Below, piece by piece: positions 45,267 through 57,283 of a DNA stretch of 59,286 nucleotides (within the stretch, counting starts at the first letter, position 1; every line of letters begins with the position of its first letter). The position numbers and the translations under genes were made by a program. The notes below the pieces were generated by a model. The model was not told where the DNA came from and did not search any database. It was given only the letters and a program-made list of their open reading frames with translations. Source of the DNA: Draconibacterium sp. (lineage in GTDB: Bacteria; Bacteroidota; Bacteroidia; Bacteroidales; Prolixibacteraceae); the NCBI GenBank assembly GCA_016705335.1, contig JADIYN010000039.1:1-59286 (forward strand). Direction: 5' to 3'.

Positions 45267-45430
45267 ATGACGGAAAAATTTAACGAGCATGAATTTGATT
45301 CAACGTCAAAACAATATGAAAAGATGCTTTTAAAGAAAAAAGGAAAAGATATTTATTAAACGAAAAGATAGTCCTGTTAATATTTGGCCTTCTGATAGTT
45401 TTAATAATTCTGTTGGTGTTTACCATATAA
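45267..45430 (+). CDS. Small single-helix membrane protein, about 54 aa
   Basis: The ATG at 45267 opens a charged 25-residue N-terminus. Correcting one base in the A/G run near 45345 gives 'YLLNEKIVLLIFGLLIVLIILLVFTI', a clear membrane helix, ending in TAA at 45428. It is too short for most gene callers. It lies between the propeller lipoprotein and the large glycosidase and may anchor or regulate a partner. Confidence 0.4.
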
Positions 45431-45465
45431 AAGGCTTTATTGAGCGCAATATAACATTGAATTTT

Positions 45466-48400
45466 ATGAGTCGTAAATTCATCTTTCTTATCATCTCCTT
45501 TTTGTTCCTGTCAGGTTTAAACGCTCAGATGCGTGCTCCCGAAGAGTGGCTCAATTACGAGTCGGTGATGGAAGTAACAAATGGCCAGCGTCAGTATGAT
45601 TTTGATGTTTACTGTATCCAAAGTTCAGCGCCTGCCAACGTCTTCTGGCCGGGCGAAAAAGCAAGATTTGCATTCCAGTTAGTCAATAACACCAATACCC
45701 CGATTTCGGTTGACGCTAAAGTTGAAGTAATTCAATATGGTTCGAAAGGCATTCCCAACGATGTCTGGCTGCCCGAAATAGTTAAAATTGCCGGGATTGA
45801 GTCAATTTCCGTCAGGGTTGAAATTTCTGCCAATGGGTTTGCCAATGTCGATTTGGAACCCAATCTCCCTGAAACTTTTGGCGGTTATGCGCTTGTTTTC
45901 GACCTGGGAAAATATGGTCGAAGATTGGCAACCAGCTTGATACGCACTTTTAAGGCAAACCCAACGGCCATCCAGTATCCAAAGCAATCGCTTGACGATA
46001 TCGGCGCGATTTTTTGAGCCGGATTGGCGTTCAGGCCATTCGGATGGGGATTCCGTACATTCCAACCACACACCGCGATTATGTTGCCGAAATGGAAAAA
46101 CTCAACCGCAAACTAAAAGAATATAAAGACAACAACATTACTGTTCTGCTGATGTTTGGCGAAGGCCCAGCGCTTATTCCGCTTGGTACTCCGCGTTCAT
46201 TCCTCGATGATAAAAATGTTTTCCTGAAAACCAAACAGGATTATGTCTGGCTACCTAAAATGGACGATGACTTTCAGCAATTCGTAAAAAATATATGCGT
46301 TTCAAATGGCTGGCCAAAAGGCTGTGTAACTGCGGTTCACCTCTGGAACGAACCCTGGGAGGGGATTTCAATTTCGGGCTGGCAAAGCGATATGCTCCGT
46401 TACCGCGAAATCTACAAAGCAATGGCAAACGGTGTTTTGGAAGCCCGCAAAGAGGGCGTCGATGTGCTGGTCGGCGGCTGCGACTCCAACTCAAATGCAT
46501 GGGATAAATTTTTCAGCGATGGAAAGTTGGATTTTCTGCCCATTTTCGATTTTCTTTCCATCCACTACCAGGGAATGGAATCGCCGTGCCTGTACCCGCA
46601 ATGGAACAACCGCAAAGACTACAAGGGCCGTGTTCAGATTTGGGATACTGAAAGCTGGGTGGAAATACCGACGACCGAATTGCAACGGTGGTGGCTACTA
46701 ACCGCTCCGCCGGCTACGACCGCTCGATGGGGATTTACGGCGGCTACATGATTTCGCGCCCGCACACCGGCGAACGTGTGAAACAACGCATCCGGACTGC
46801 CGGGGGAACCAAAGAAATTGACGCTGTTCCGGGTGTTTGGTCGCCGGCCGCAGCAATGGGGGCTGTTCAGCATTTGGTGGGCGAACGTGATTTTAATGAA
46901 TTGCTTTTTAAAAATGGGCTGCCCTGGGTGATGTGTTTTGATGGTTATCAGAATAATCCCGAAGACGGGACCATAGTGGTGATTGGCGATATTGGCGAAG
47001 CTTTTGGTGCCGACAATGTGCTTTTCAGGGAAGTGCGCGGAACAAATGAAGCACTTCAAAAAGAAGAACTGAGAAAGCAAATCGCTCAGCTACCCGACGG
47101 TTCTCCTGAAAAACAAAACTTCAGCAGGAACTTGCCGGGTACAAAGGTTTGACAGGCGGAAAAATGACCATCAAAGCTGACCCGTCTTTTTCGCTGTTCG
47201 ATTTCTACGGAAATCCGGTTCCGGCAAAAGGCAATAAAATTGAAATCCCGCTTTCATTCCAGGGATATTTTCTGCGCACCGATGGTTCAAAAGGGTCGTT
47301 TGAAAAACTGAAAAAAGCCCTGGCAAACGGAAGGATTGAAGGTTACGAACCGGTTGAAATTATTGCAAAAGACATGGTGAAACGTATCGACGGGAAGCCG
47401 GTTGTTGAATTGCAAATCACCAATATCCTGAACCGGCCAATTACTGGCGTTTTGAATTTAAAAATAGAAGGACTGGACATAAAAGCGCCCGGACAAATCG
47501 GCATGAAAGCCAACGAAACAACGACATTTCCAGTTCAGGTTTTATCAGGAAAAGTAACCCGATAAACAGCTATCCGCTTGATGTTGTTTTTGATGCCGGA
47601 AAAGATGGAAAAGCTTTTCATCACGAGGAAATGCACGTGAATGTGATTTCGAAACTGACCCCAGAAATTGACGGAAAACTCGATGACTGGGGCAACTGCA
47701 TTCCGCAAACAATTTCAGGAGGCAGGTCGGCTTTGTCGGTTACAGAAGCGGCCTGGTATCCGTTCAAGGAGTTTGATACCAAAGCCGAAGGCATGGCAAA
47801 TGGTTACCTGGCTTACGACGACAACTATTTCTATTTTGCCGCGAAGGTGGCCGACAATACCCCGCATCCCGGAACTTACCGCTTCGAAACACGCAACGAT
47901 GATGAATTTTTCTACCCCGACATTGCTTATAAACCCGATGTCAATCTTTCGTTCAGAAAAAAGACGGGAAAAGGCATGTTGACGAAAACGATATTTCTGC
48001 ATTGCAAAACCCTGATGGAACAGGCCGTTTGATGCACTTTTGGGAACCCGATGAAAACAACATTGGTTTTGGAATCGACCTGAACCTGCCAACCGATAAA
48101 ACCACACAGGTTGCCTTTTATTTGCCCGGTTTTGATTCCTGGAGAACCGAAGTTGAATTTTGGGATTTGAATACCAATGCACTGTTCACTTCCAAAACAC
48201 TGGAAAAGCTTTGGGACGGTTGCTATTTGGTTTACGAGCTTTCAGGAAATATCCGGGTTACTTTCAAAGGAAACTGGTGGTACAATGTAAAACTGGCCGG
48301 GGTTTTCTTCGATAAAACGTCGAATCCCGCCAATGGCACAAGTTCCGCTTTCCAGGTAAAAGAGGATTTTGATACCCGCGGAAACTGGAAAGGGGTTTAT

Positions 48401-49080
48401 GGCAAAGATGGCTGCTGGGTTTTTGGAAGCGATGCAAAATTTCCTGCCGGAATAACCGTCCGGGCTACCGACAATAATGTAATTATTCCCCTGAAATGGC
48501 CCGAAGGTGTGCGCCATTTTCGTACCGTAAAGACCCGGTTTTGCCCGATAACAGCGCCGGAATGGGTTTCGCGACCGACAATGTTCAGATTGCTTTTAAT
48601 GTGATTCCGATGGGGGAAGATGGCTACCAAATCACCTCGAAAGGGACCATGCCCAAATATGTAGGCTACAAATGCACTGATTACGAGTATGCTTTAAACA
48701 AAGTGGCTCCCGAATTTGGCGGCGGAACCGAGATTTGGCGGTTGCTGGTTCCCGGAATGCCCGAAAAACATTTTTACCCGCGCCAACCCAAATCGCCTTT
48801 TGATGGCCCGGTGAAAAACGGCAAACTGGCTATAACCCACGAAGGCAGCACCTGGATTACCGAATGCGCCATTCCATGGAGCGAATTGCCCGAAGTTAAA
48901 AAGGCGTTGGATGAAGGCAAATCCATCAAATTTTCTTTCAGAGTGAACGACAACGGAAACATGGGTGCCTGCATGGAACTGGCACGCGAAAGGAGCGTTT
49001 CGAAACGGAACTCGCGGGCGTTTCATGCCTCGTGGAAAGAACATTGGGCGAACGAAGTTGAATTTGGATTTGAAAAGTAG
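45466..49080 (+). CDS. Large secreted clan GH-A-like glycosidase with CBM9-like domains
   Basis: About 1205 residues, starting at the ATG at 45466. It has a signal peptide (1-20) and a beta-sandwich domain (about 40-170). A TIM barrel follows, with 'AVHLWNEPWEG' (candidate acid/base Glu near 293) and 'VQIWDTESWV' (candidate nucleophile Glu near 394), the spacing and motifs of clan GH-A retaining enzymes. The second half has an Ig-like linker and CBM9-like sequence ('PEIDGKLDDWGNCIP', 'YDDNYFYFAAKVADNT', then 'TWITECAIPWSELP' near the end). No T9SS tail is seen. I cannot name the GH family; GH39- or GH5-like are options. Frame breaks occur near 46015, 46670, 47150, 47560, 48000 and 48530, and within 48020-48100. 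Confidence 0.72.
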
Positions 49081-50443
49081 ATGAATAAAAGGAATTACAT
49101 ACACAAATTTTTACTGGTATTTTGGGAAAACAGGAGAAATCTTTTGTTTTCGGCAACCATGTTTTTGGTATTTGTTGGTTTTGTTGAAATTAAAAATACC
49201 CACTCAGGCAAAATCAGGGGTTGAACTGGCTCCTGATGGCAACAATCTAATGACACAAAAATTCAGTCAGCCATTGATTCGTGTGCCAAAACGGGGAAGG
49301 TGGTTGTTTTTCACCGGAACTTATATTTCAGGCGGGATTCAGCTAAAAAACAAGGTCACGCTGCAACTCGAAAAGGTGCGCTGCTGCAAAGGAAGCGAAA
49401 ACTACAAGGATTATGAAAACGATGCCTTTATTTTTGGGAAAGACATTTCGGATATTGCAATCAGTGGTGAAGGTGTTATTGACGGTGTTGATTGCAAAAA
49501 TCCCAATGGAGAGGAAGGTTTCCGGGGGCCGCATTGCATCCGGCTGGTGAACTGCAAAAATATTTCATTCAAAGATTTTACGGTTAAAAACTCGGCAAAC
49601 TGGGCGATTAACTGCCGGTATTGTTCGGGAGCAAAAGTTGAGAATGTATCGATTCGCGGCGGACACGACGGGTTGCATACCCGGTTTTGCGAAAAATTTA
49701 CGGTTTCAGGCTGCGATTTTCGCACCGGAGACGATGCTTTTGCCGGAAACGATAACCGCGATTTTGTGGTGACCGACTGCAAAATCAATACCTCGTGCAA
49801 CGGTTTCAGGATGGGTTGCCAAAATTTTACGGTTAAAAATTGCAGGCTTTGGGGACCGGGCGAATCGTTTCATAAAATACAGAAACGCAACAACATGCTT
49901 TCGGCATTTGTCCATTTTTCGCCCAAAGATGAAAACCCTAAACTTGAAAGTGGCAACTGGCTGATTGAGGATGTAACGGTTGAAAACGTGGACCATTTTT
50001 ATATGTACAACTACCCGTCGGGACTTTGGCAAACAGGACAGCCTGCAAGCGGAATAAAACTGAACAAGGTAAAATGCAGCGGAATTCTCAGTGCGTTTAA
50101 CATTGTTGGCGACACAAAAACAGATTTTGACCTGTCGGTGGAAAATTCATCTTTCGCTTTTCGGGATGGCGCTTCCTACAGCGATTCCCTGTATTTCGAA
50201 GGTGTAAAAATCCAGTCAGCAGCGCTTTTTTCTGCCAGCAACTTCGGCCATTTGAGCCTGAAAAATGTAGTGTTGGATAAACAGGATGGCGCACCGCTGA
50301 TGGATTGCAATTCAGGCAGTTTACTGGTTCTCGATGAGGTAAATTTTATCTCGGCAGGGAACGCAAATCCATTATCAGTTAAAAATGTAAAGGAAATCAG
50401 GGAGGGAATATTGAGAACCAGCCAGCGCGTTTTGCAAAACTGA
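49081..50443 (+). CDS. GH28-like right-handed beta-helix protein
   Basis: About 453 residues. The ATG at 49081 directly follows the previous stop, with a membrane/signal helix (about residues 22-36) and one frame break near 49200. The rest is a parallel beta-helix of the pectin-lyase/GH28 fold ('DISDIAISGEGVIDG', 'IRLVNCKNISFKDFTVKNSANWAI', 'VENVSIRGGHDGLH'). GH28 enzymes use three Asp residues in NTD and DD motifs, plus HG and RIK motifs. Here 'RTGDDAF' supplies DD, but NTD is replaced by 'GGHDG' and no HG or RIK is obvious. It could therefore be a divergent glycosidase, a lyase-like enzyme or an epimerase. Confidence 0.68.
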
Positions 50444-50502
50444 TGTGATTGTGCTTATAAGATTGATTATTAAAATTTTATATACTATTTCAAGTTAAAG
50501 AT

Positions 50503-52895
50503 ATGTTGATTACAAAACCTTTGGGAGCTCTCTTTTTTATCTGCCTGTTGTGGTTGAATATGGTGGCGGAATGCGCGGCGCAATCACAAAAACAGCCCGT
50601 TGATTATGTCAATGTTTTTATTGGCACATCTGCCTCCCGCTGGGAGCTAAATCCGGGGCCCGTGTTGCCTTTTGGAATGATGCAGATGGCACCCGACAAC
50701 CAGGACAGTTACTGGAAAGGTGGTTATGAATACAGCATCGGCAGTATTTCTGGTTTCAGCGCGATTCATGACCCAACCATGAAAGGTTTCCTGATGATGC
50801 CACAGGTTGGATATAAAGTGATTTCACAATGCGGGCCCGATGCTCCGTTTCCCACCTGGATTTACGGCTACCGCAACCGCATAAATAAAGAATCGGAAAA
50901 GGCTTCTCCCGGGTACTACGGGGGTTCACTTGATGGATTACAATGTTGATGTGGAATTGGCTCAACAATGCGAACCAACATTATGCGGATGACTTATCCC
51001 GAATCAAAAGATTCGCGACTGCTTTTCGACCTGAGTATTCCGTCTGGAAATTGAAACGCATTTGATTGAAGGAAAAATCAGGAAAGTTTCGGATACAGAA
51101 ATTGAAGGGTACATGCATCAGATTCTTCTGCCGACTTATCGGGTTTTAACGATTATAAACTGTTTTTTGTATGTAAACTCAGCAAACCTTTTAAGTCGCT
51201 GGATGGCTGGTCGCAACCAGGCGATTGGCAAGTCTGGACCCAGGCGGATGAATGGGCCGGAAACGGGTTCAGAGAAAATATCGACAGCATTTCGGGCAGC
51301 AACCGGATGGGCTGTTTGCTGAATTTTGAGACATCGAAAGGCGAGCTGGTTGAAGTTTTTACCGGTATTTCCTTCGTAAGCGCTGAGCAGGCGCGGCTCA
51401 ATCTCGAAACCGAATTATCGGCTTTTGACTGGAGTTTCGAAAAAGTGCATCAGAATGCCCGCAATATTTGGAATGAACTGCTTTCAAAAATTGAAATTTC
51501 AGGCGGAACAGAAACCGACAAAATAAAATTCTACACCAATTTGTACCGGGCGTTTGTGGGTCGCTCAGTTTTAATGATGTAAACAGCAAGTATGTTGATG
51601 TTTGCGAAAATATTCAGCAGGTCAGTTCTGATTCCCCGATTATTGGCGGCGACGCTTACTGGAATTCGTTCTGGAACCTGAACACACTGGAACCTGGTTA
51701 CTCCTGAAGTTTCGTCGCAGCAAATACGCTCTTTGCTCGAAATGTACAAACACGGCGGCTGGTTACCCGATGCCCCGGTGGGTGTCGAATACTGGAATGT
51801 GATGGTTGGCACGCACCAGGTTGCACTGATGGGCAGCGCTTACCAGGCTGGGATCCGCGATTATGACACAAATAAATTTTTCCGAATCAATAAAACATGT
51901 GATGAGTGTAAATGGCATAAATCATCCGTGTGGAAGTCATGCCGGAATTATGGATTTGGATATCTACAAAAAATTTGGTTTTGTGCCGTCCGACCTCGGT
52001 GTTGTTTCGCACGCTCGATTATGCTTTCGACGATTACGTGGTTAGCCAGGTATCCAAAGCGATGGGTCACAAAAATGAATTTCAGGAATTTGGCAAACGC
52101 GCTTTGAATTATCAGAATGTATTCAATCCCGAAACGAAATATGTGTGGAAAAGATTTCAGGATGGAAGCTGGGCCCCCGGTTTTCATCTGTTGGGACTCG
52201 ATAATGTTTCCCAGTTTGTGGAAGGAAATCCCTGGCAATATAGCTTTTATGTTCCTCACGATGTTCACGGTATCATCAATATCATGGGAAAAGACACTTT
52301 TCAGACAAGACTTGAAAAGGGATTTGAGGAAGGCGTAAAAACAGCTTTTTGTGCCCAATACGATATTATGTCCAACTTCAAAAGCAATCACGGGAATCAG
52401 GTAAATATGCAGGCTGCCTACCTGTTTAATTATTGTGGCGCTCCGTGGCTCACACAATATTATGTCCGCGAAATCATGGATAAATATTACGGTGCCGACC
52501 CTTACAAAGGCTGGCTGGGCGACGAAGACGAAGGACAAATGGGCGCGTGGTATGTCATCAGCGCGATGGGGCTTTTCCAGATGGATGGCGGAACTTCTGT
52601 AAATCCTGTTTTGGAAATCGGCTCGCCAATTTTTGATAAAATCGTTGTTCATCTCGACAGTAAATATTACAAGGGAACAACCTTCACCATAATCGCTGAG
52701 AACAATTGTCCTGAAAACAGGTATATCCAATCGGCATCGCTTAACGGAAAGCCGCTCAACCAGCCCTGGTTTTATTTTTCAGAGGCTGTTAACGGCGGAA
52801 CACTGAAGCTTATAATGGGCCGCGAACCCAATAAAAACTGGGGAAGCAAGCCAGAACAGGCACCACCATCCATGTCTTCAGGTAAAATAAATTGA
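50503..52895 (+). CDS. GH92 exo-alpha-mannosidase-like enzyme, copy 1
   Basis: About 797 residues with a signal peptide (1-28). Family GH92 features are in order: 'DYVNVFIGTSASRWELNPGPVLPFGMM', 'GFSAIHDPTMKGF', 'KASPGYY' and 'GDAYWNSFWN'. 'DAPVGVEYWNVMVGTH', 'VEGNPWQYSFYVPHD' and the catalytic-region 'GDEDEGQMGAWYVISAMGLF' follow. GH92 enzymes are calcium-dependent inverting alpha-mannosidases, although some members prefer other sugars. The N-terminal 'SASRWELNPG' differs from the usual 'GHTFPGA', suggesting another specificity. Frame breaks occur near 50930, 51045, 51130, 51300, 51560, 51690, 51885 and 52005. It lies 60 bases after the beta-helix gene and 27 before the next GH92. Confidence 0.85.
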
Positions 52896-52921
52896 ACTAT
52901 AAACTAACCAATTGTACACCA

Positions 52922-54912
52922 ATGAGACTTAAACCAATACTTTCCATTTTTCTTGCAGTTGTCCTGTTTTCCTGCAAAGATGATGTACCCCAAAAACTGA
53001 CAAGTTTTGTAAATCCGTTTATCGGAACTTCAGGGCACGGACACACTTTTCCCGGGGCGACAGTTCCGTTTGGCAGAAGTGCAGTTGAGTCCCGACACAC
53101 ACGAAGGTTGGGACTGGTGTTCGGGTTATCATTATTCCGACGGCAGCATTATTGGTTTTAGCCACACCCATTTAAGCGGAACGGGCAGGGAGAGCTTCTT
53201 GATATACTGGTGATGCCCTTTACCGGCGACCCAACTTTGATGCCGGAACCCGCGAAAATCCTGAGTCGGGTTATCGTTCAACCTTTCTCATGCCAACGAA
53301 AAGCTTCTCCGGGGGTATTACAAAGTTTTATTGGTGTTCTCGGGGAAAATCAGCAACATTCAGGTTTTCGAAGATGGAAATCAGGTTGATGGCAAAACTG
53401 ATGCCTCCGGAAATGTTGTAAAAGTTGCGCTTACTTTCAAACCCGGAGGAAAACAGAAACTTCTCGTAAAAGTGGGTATTTCGGAAGTGGATATTGATGG
53501 CGCGATTGACAACTTAGATGCAGAAATTCCGCATTGGGATTTTGAGCAGGTGCGGAAACAGGCAGAAGAAGATTGGGAGAAAGTTTTGCAGACCGTTAAA
53601 ATCAAAACCGACAAGCCCGAAATTGCCGAAACTTTTTATACGGCGCTTTATCATTCATGTGTTGCGCCCTACACTTACAGCGATGTTGACAAACGTTACC
53701 GCGGTTTCGACAGGCAAATTCATACAGCCGGAAACTTCACCAACTACACCGGGCTTTCACTCTGGGATACTTTCAGGGCTTTAAACCCGCTGCTGACCAT
53801 CGTTCAGCCATCGCGAATTCCCGATTTTATCAACAGCATGCTGGCCCAGTACGACGAAACTGGATTGTTGCCAGTCTGGCCGCTGTGCCAGCGAAACCAA
53901 TTGCATGATAGGCTATCATGCAGTGCCGGTGATTGTGGATGCCTATTTTAAAGGGATTCGCGGATTTGATGTTGACAAAGCTTATGAAGCCATGAAAGCC
54001 AGCGCCATGCAGGATGAATTTGGAATTAAATTTCTGAAAGAATATAATTTCATTCCAACCGACCTCGAAAACAAATCGGTTTCGAAAACACTCGAATATG
54101 CTTTCGACGACTGGTGTATTGGGCAAATGGCAAAAGACCTTGGCAAAACAGAAGACTCTGAATATTTCATTAAACGCTCGCAGGCTTACAGGAATGTACG
54201 ATTTGAAAACACAATTCATGCGGGAAAAGATTCCTCAGGAAAATTTGTTGAGCCATTCGACCCGACTTATGCCTCGTATGTAAAATGCGATTTCGTGGAA
54301 GGAAATTCATGGCAGTATTCCATGTTTGTGCCACACGACATTCCCGGACTGATTGAAATAATGGGTGGTAATCAGGTTTTGGCCGATAAACTGGATGCTT
54401 TGTTCAGTGTCGAAACGTCGAGTTTGGAAGATAAACCGCTGGATGTTACCGGTCTCATTGGAGAATATGCACACGGAAATGAACCCAGTCACCACGTGGC
54501 TTACCTGTACAATTTTGTAAACCAGCCCTGGAAAAGTCAGAAGCGGCTTCACGAAATCATGACAACCCTGTATTTCAATCAACCCGACGGTTTGTGTGGA
54601 AACGAAGACATGGGGCAAATTTCGGCCTGGTATGTTTTTTCGGCAATCGGGTTTTACCCAGTCAACCCCGCTGACGGGAAATATGTGTTTGGAACGCCCC
54701 AAATTTCCGAAGCAACCTTCAATCTTCCCAATGGAAAAACTTTTATTGTGAAAGCCACTAACCTGAATGACAATAATATTTACATCGCAAAAGTCATTCT
54801 GAACGGAAAAGAATACCCCAAAGGATACATCACCCACCAGGATTTGATGGCTGGCGGAACGCTTGAATTTCAAATGTCGGACAAGCCGGGCGTGGTGTTT
54901 TTGATGGAATAA
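52922..54912 (+). CDS. GH92 alpha-mannosidase-like enzyme, copy 2, with internal deletion
   Basis: About 663 residues, short for the family (usually about 720-780). The start ATG at 52922 gives a lipoprotein signal ('LAVVLFSC'). GH92 motifs include 'SFVNPFIGTSGHGHTFPGATVPFG', 'GFSHTHLSGTG', 'LWDTFRALNPLLTI', 'MIGYHAVPVIVDAYFKGI', 'VEGNSWQYSMFVPHDI' and 'CGNEDMGQISAWYVFSAIGFYPV'. Between 'KASPGYYKVLL' and 'VFSGKISNIQVFEDG' (53320-53345) about 80 residues of the first beta-sandwich are missing compared with copy 1. This is too large for a base-call error and leaves the reading frame open. Frame breaks lie near 53080, 53190, 53250, 53300 and 53890. If the deletion is real, folding is doubtful. 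Confidence 0.82.
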
Positions 54913-54933
54913 ATTATGGAATCAAAATAAATA

Positions 54934-56457
54934 TGAAAATTACCAAAAGGATAATAACCGGCCTGTTTGACTTTGTCCGGCGATGAGCGGGTATGGTTGG
55001 GCTGGAAGGCAATAAACAAAGTGCAAACCGGGGAAGTTTCAACTTTCAGAATGCAGAAAGGCGACACCTTAATTCTCGACTTTGGTTTCAATATAGTTGG
55101 TTATTTACAGGGTGTTAGCAACGGCAAGGCAAAATTGCAGATTGAACCTGCCGAAGTTTTGGCTGAATTGGGCGATAGCTGGGAAAAGTTTCCGGCGGAT
55201 TTCGGTAATGGAAACAAGCCCGGGCGCTCCTGGTCGCCAAAAGTGCTTAACATTCAGAATAACTGGCGTTTCGGAGAAAGAATGACTTTCAGGTATGTTC
55301 GCCTGATTGTTCTTGAGGGAGCCAGCGAAATTGTGCTTTCAGAACTGAGTTGCGATGAAGTTTCTGCTGTGCCATTTAGCAAAATAAAACCATTAGAAGG
55401 CTTTGGCCCCAAAATGAAGCAGATAGATTTAGTGGCACAATATACGCTCCGGAATTGTATTCAGGAAGTATTTGAAGACGGCCCCAAACGCGACCAACGG
55501 CTTTGGTTGGGCGATTTGAAACTGGAGGCCTTACCCGATGGCTTACTTTTTAAATCGGATTCTGTTATAAAACGATGCATCTTACTTTTTGCGGGTACGC
55601 AAAGAGATGATGGTTTTATTGCATCGTGTGTTTTTAATACTTCGAAAGGCCAAAATCCTGAAATCGGTGATGAAATGATTCCCGATTATGCCATGTTATT
55701 CGGCTCGGTGCTGCTCAATTATGCCACCAACACAAACGACTGGGATTTGGTAAAAACAATATATCCATTGGCTTGCCGGCAGGTAGATAATGTTTGCAGT
55801 ATGTGGCTTAATGCCGATAATTATTTACAAATTCCTGATAATATCTGGATGTTTATTGACTGGAGTAAAAACCTGGACAGGCAGACTGCCGAACAAGCCA
55901 CTGCTATTTACTCCATAAAATCATTATTGGAAATAGCCCGAAAGCTTGAATTGAAGGAAGATATTGAGAAATGGGAAAATCTTGGCAAAAAAATGGAAGC
56001 ATCAGCCATGAAACACCTTTATGATTCAGAGAAAGGTCTTTTTATCTCGGGTAAGCAAAGGCAGGTTTCTTATGCTTCACAAATCTGGATGATTTTGGCT
56101 GGCGTAGTGGATGCCAATGCAGGTGCAGAAATTTTAAAACGTGTGAAAGCCGATATTGCATCTGTTCAACCGGGGTGCCCCTATCTGGTGCATCATTTGG
56201 TTCAGGCATATCTTCTTTGCAACATGGACAAAGAAGCATATCAACTTATTGATAACTACTGGGGTGGAATGATAGATAAAGGCGCTGATACTTTTTGGGA
56301 AATTTACGACCCTGGCGATGCTTACAAATCGCCCTACGACAGCCATTTATTTAACAGCTACTGCCATGCGTGGAGTTGCACTCCCGGCTGGTTTTTACGA
56401 CATCCTGAATATGGGAAACGACTTTTGGAGATTGAACGAACAAACAATCAACAATAA
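54934..56457 (+). CDS. GH78-like alpha-L-rhamnosidase, short form
   Basis: About 508 residues. The ATG at 54934 gives 'MKITKRIITGLF'. A one-base break near 54965 joins it to the main frame, which opens 'DERVWLGWKAINKV'. A beta-sandwich domain ('LILDFGFNIVGYLQG') precedes an (alpha/alpha)6 barrel with 'FEDGPKRDQRLWLGDLKLEALP', where the paired Asp/Glu match the GH78 acid region, and 'WEIYDPGD' then 'YCHAWSCTPGWFLR' near the end. The usual extra N-terminal modules of rhamnosidases are absent, so it is a short type or is truncated. It would release terminal alpha-L-rhamnose. Confidence 0.75.
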
Positions 56458-56486
56458 AAGAAAATGCTAAATGGAATATCTACTTC

Positions 56487-56526
56487 TGTCAGACAAGCCG
56501 GGTATGGTGTTTATGATGGAATAAAT
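56487..56526 (+). repeat. Vestigial copy of the GH92 3' end
   Basis: These 40 bases match 54875-54914, the last codons and stop of GH92 copy 2, at all but four positions. In frame they encode 'LLLSDKPGMVFMME' and a stop. They lie between the GH78-like and SGNH genes. A third GH92 gene may once have stood here, or the GH78-like gene was inserted by recombination between GH92 ends. Confidence 0.7.
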
Positions 56527-56574
56527 AATTGGTTTACAGCCGAATTGAGTATATAAATTCAAAACAAAATAAAA

Positions 56575-57253
56575 ATGAAAACAACATTTGTGTTACTTTT
56601 CTTAACCGTGTCTTTAACAGGTCATTCTTTTGCCCAGGATATGTGGGGGTTTAGCCGTTATACTGAAGTAAATGAAAAAATTGAACAACCAGCGCCCGGA
56701 GAAAGACGGGTGGTTTTTATGAAACTCCATCACCGATGGCTGGAGCGATGCGCGTCCCGGTTTTTTTAAAGGAAAACCTTACATCAACCGCGGCATTTCA
56801 GGGCAAACCACGCCGCAAATGCTGGTCAGGTTCAGGGCCGACGTACTTAATCTGAAACCGGCGGTAGTGGTGATTTTGGCCGGAACCAACGATATCGCTG
56901 AAAACATGGGGCCCTCAAAACTGGAATGGATTGAAAACAATATTCTCTCGATGGTTCAATTGGCGCAGGCAAATGGAATAAAAGTTGTATTGTGTTCGGT
57001 TCTGCCGGTTTACGATTATCCCTGGAAACCCGGACTTCAACCTGCCGAAAAAATTGTAGCTCTTAATGCCTTGTTAAAGAGCGATGCTGAAAAATACGGG
57101 TTGATTTATGTCGATTATTTCTCGCTAATGGCTGACGAAAGAAAAGGCCTGAAAGCAACACTTTCGGGTGATGGTGTTCATCCCAATGAAGCAGGATACA
57201 AAGTGATGGAACCTCTTGTTACTGTTGCGATTCAAAAAGCTTTACAACAATAA
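56575..57253 (+). CDS. Secreted SGNH/GDSL esterase
   Basis: About 226 residues with a signal peptide (1-21). After correcting one base near 56722, block I reads 'RVVFMGNSITDGWSDARPGFF'-like with the catalytic Ser. 'LAGTNDIAENMG' is block III and 'GDGVHPNEAGYKVMEP' block V. It is the same enzyme type as the N-terminal domain of the protein at 27975-29690, sharing the 'VLCSVLPVY' strand, but has no extra modules or T9SS tail. It probably acts on acetylated sugars in the periplasm. Confidence 0.85.
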
Positions 57254-57283
57254 AATCAGAATTAAACTAATAAATTAAAGAAT

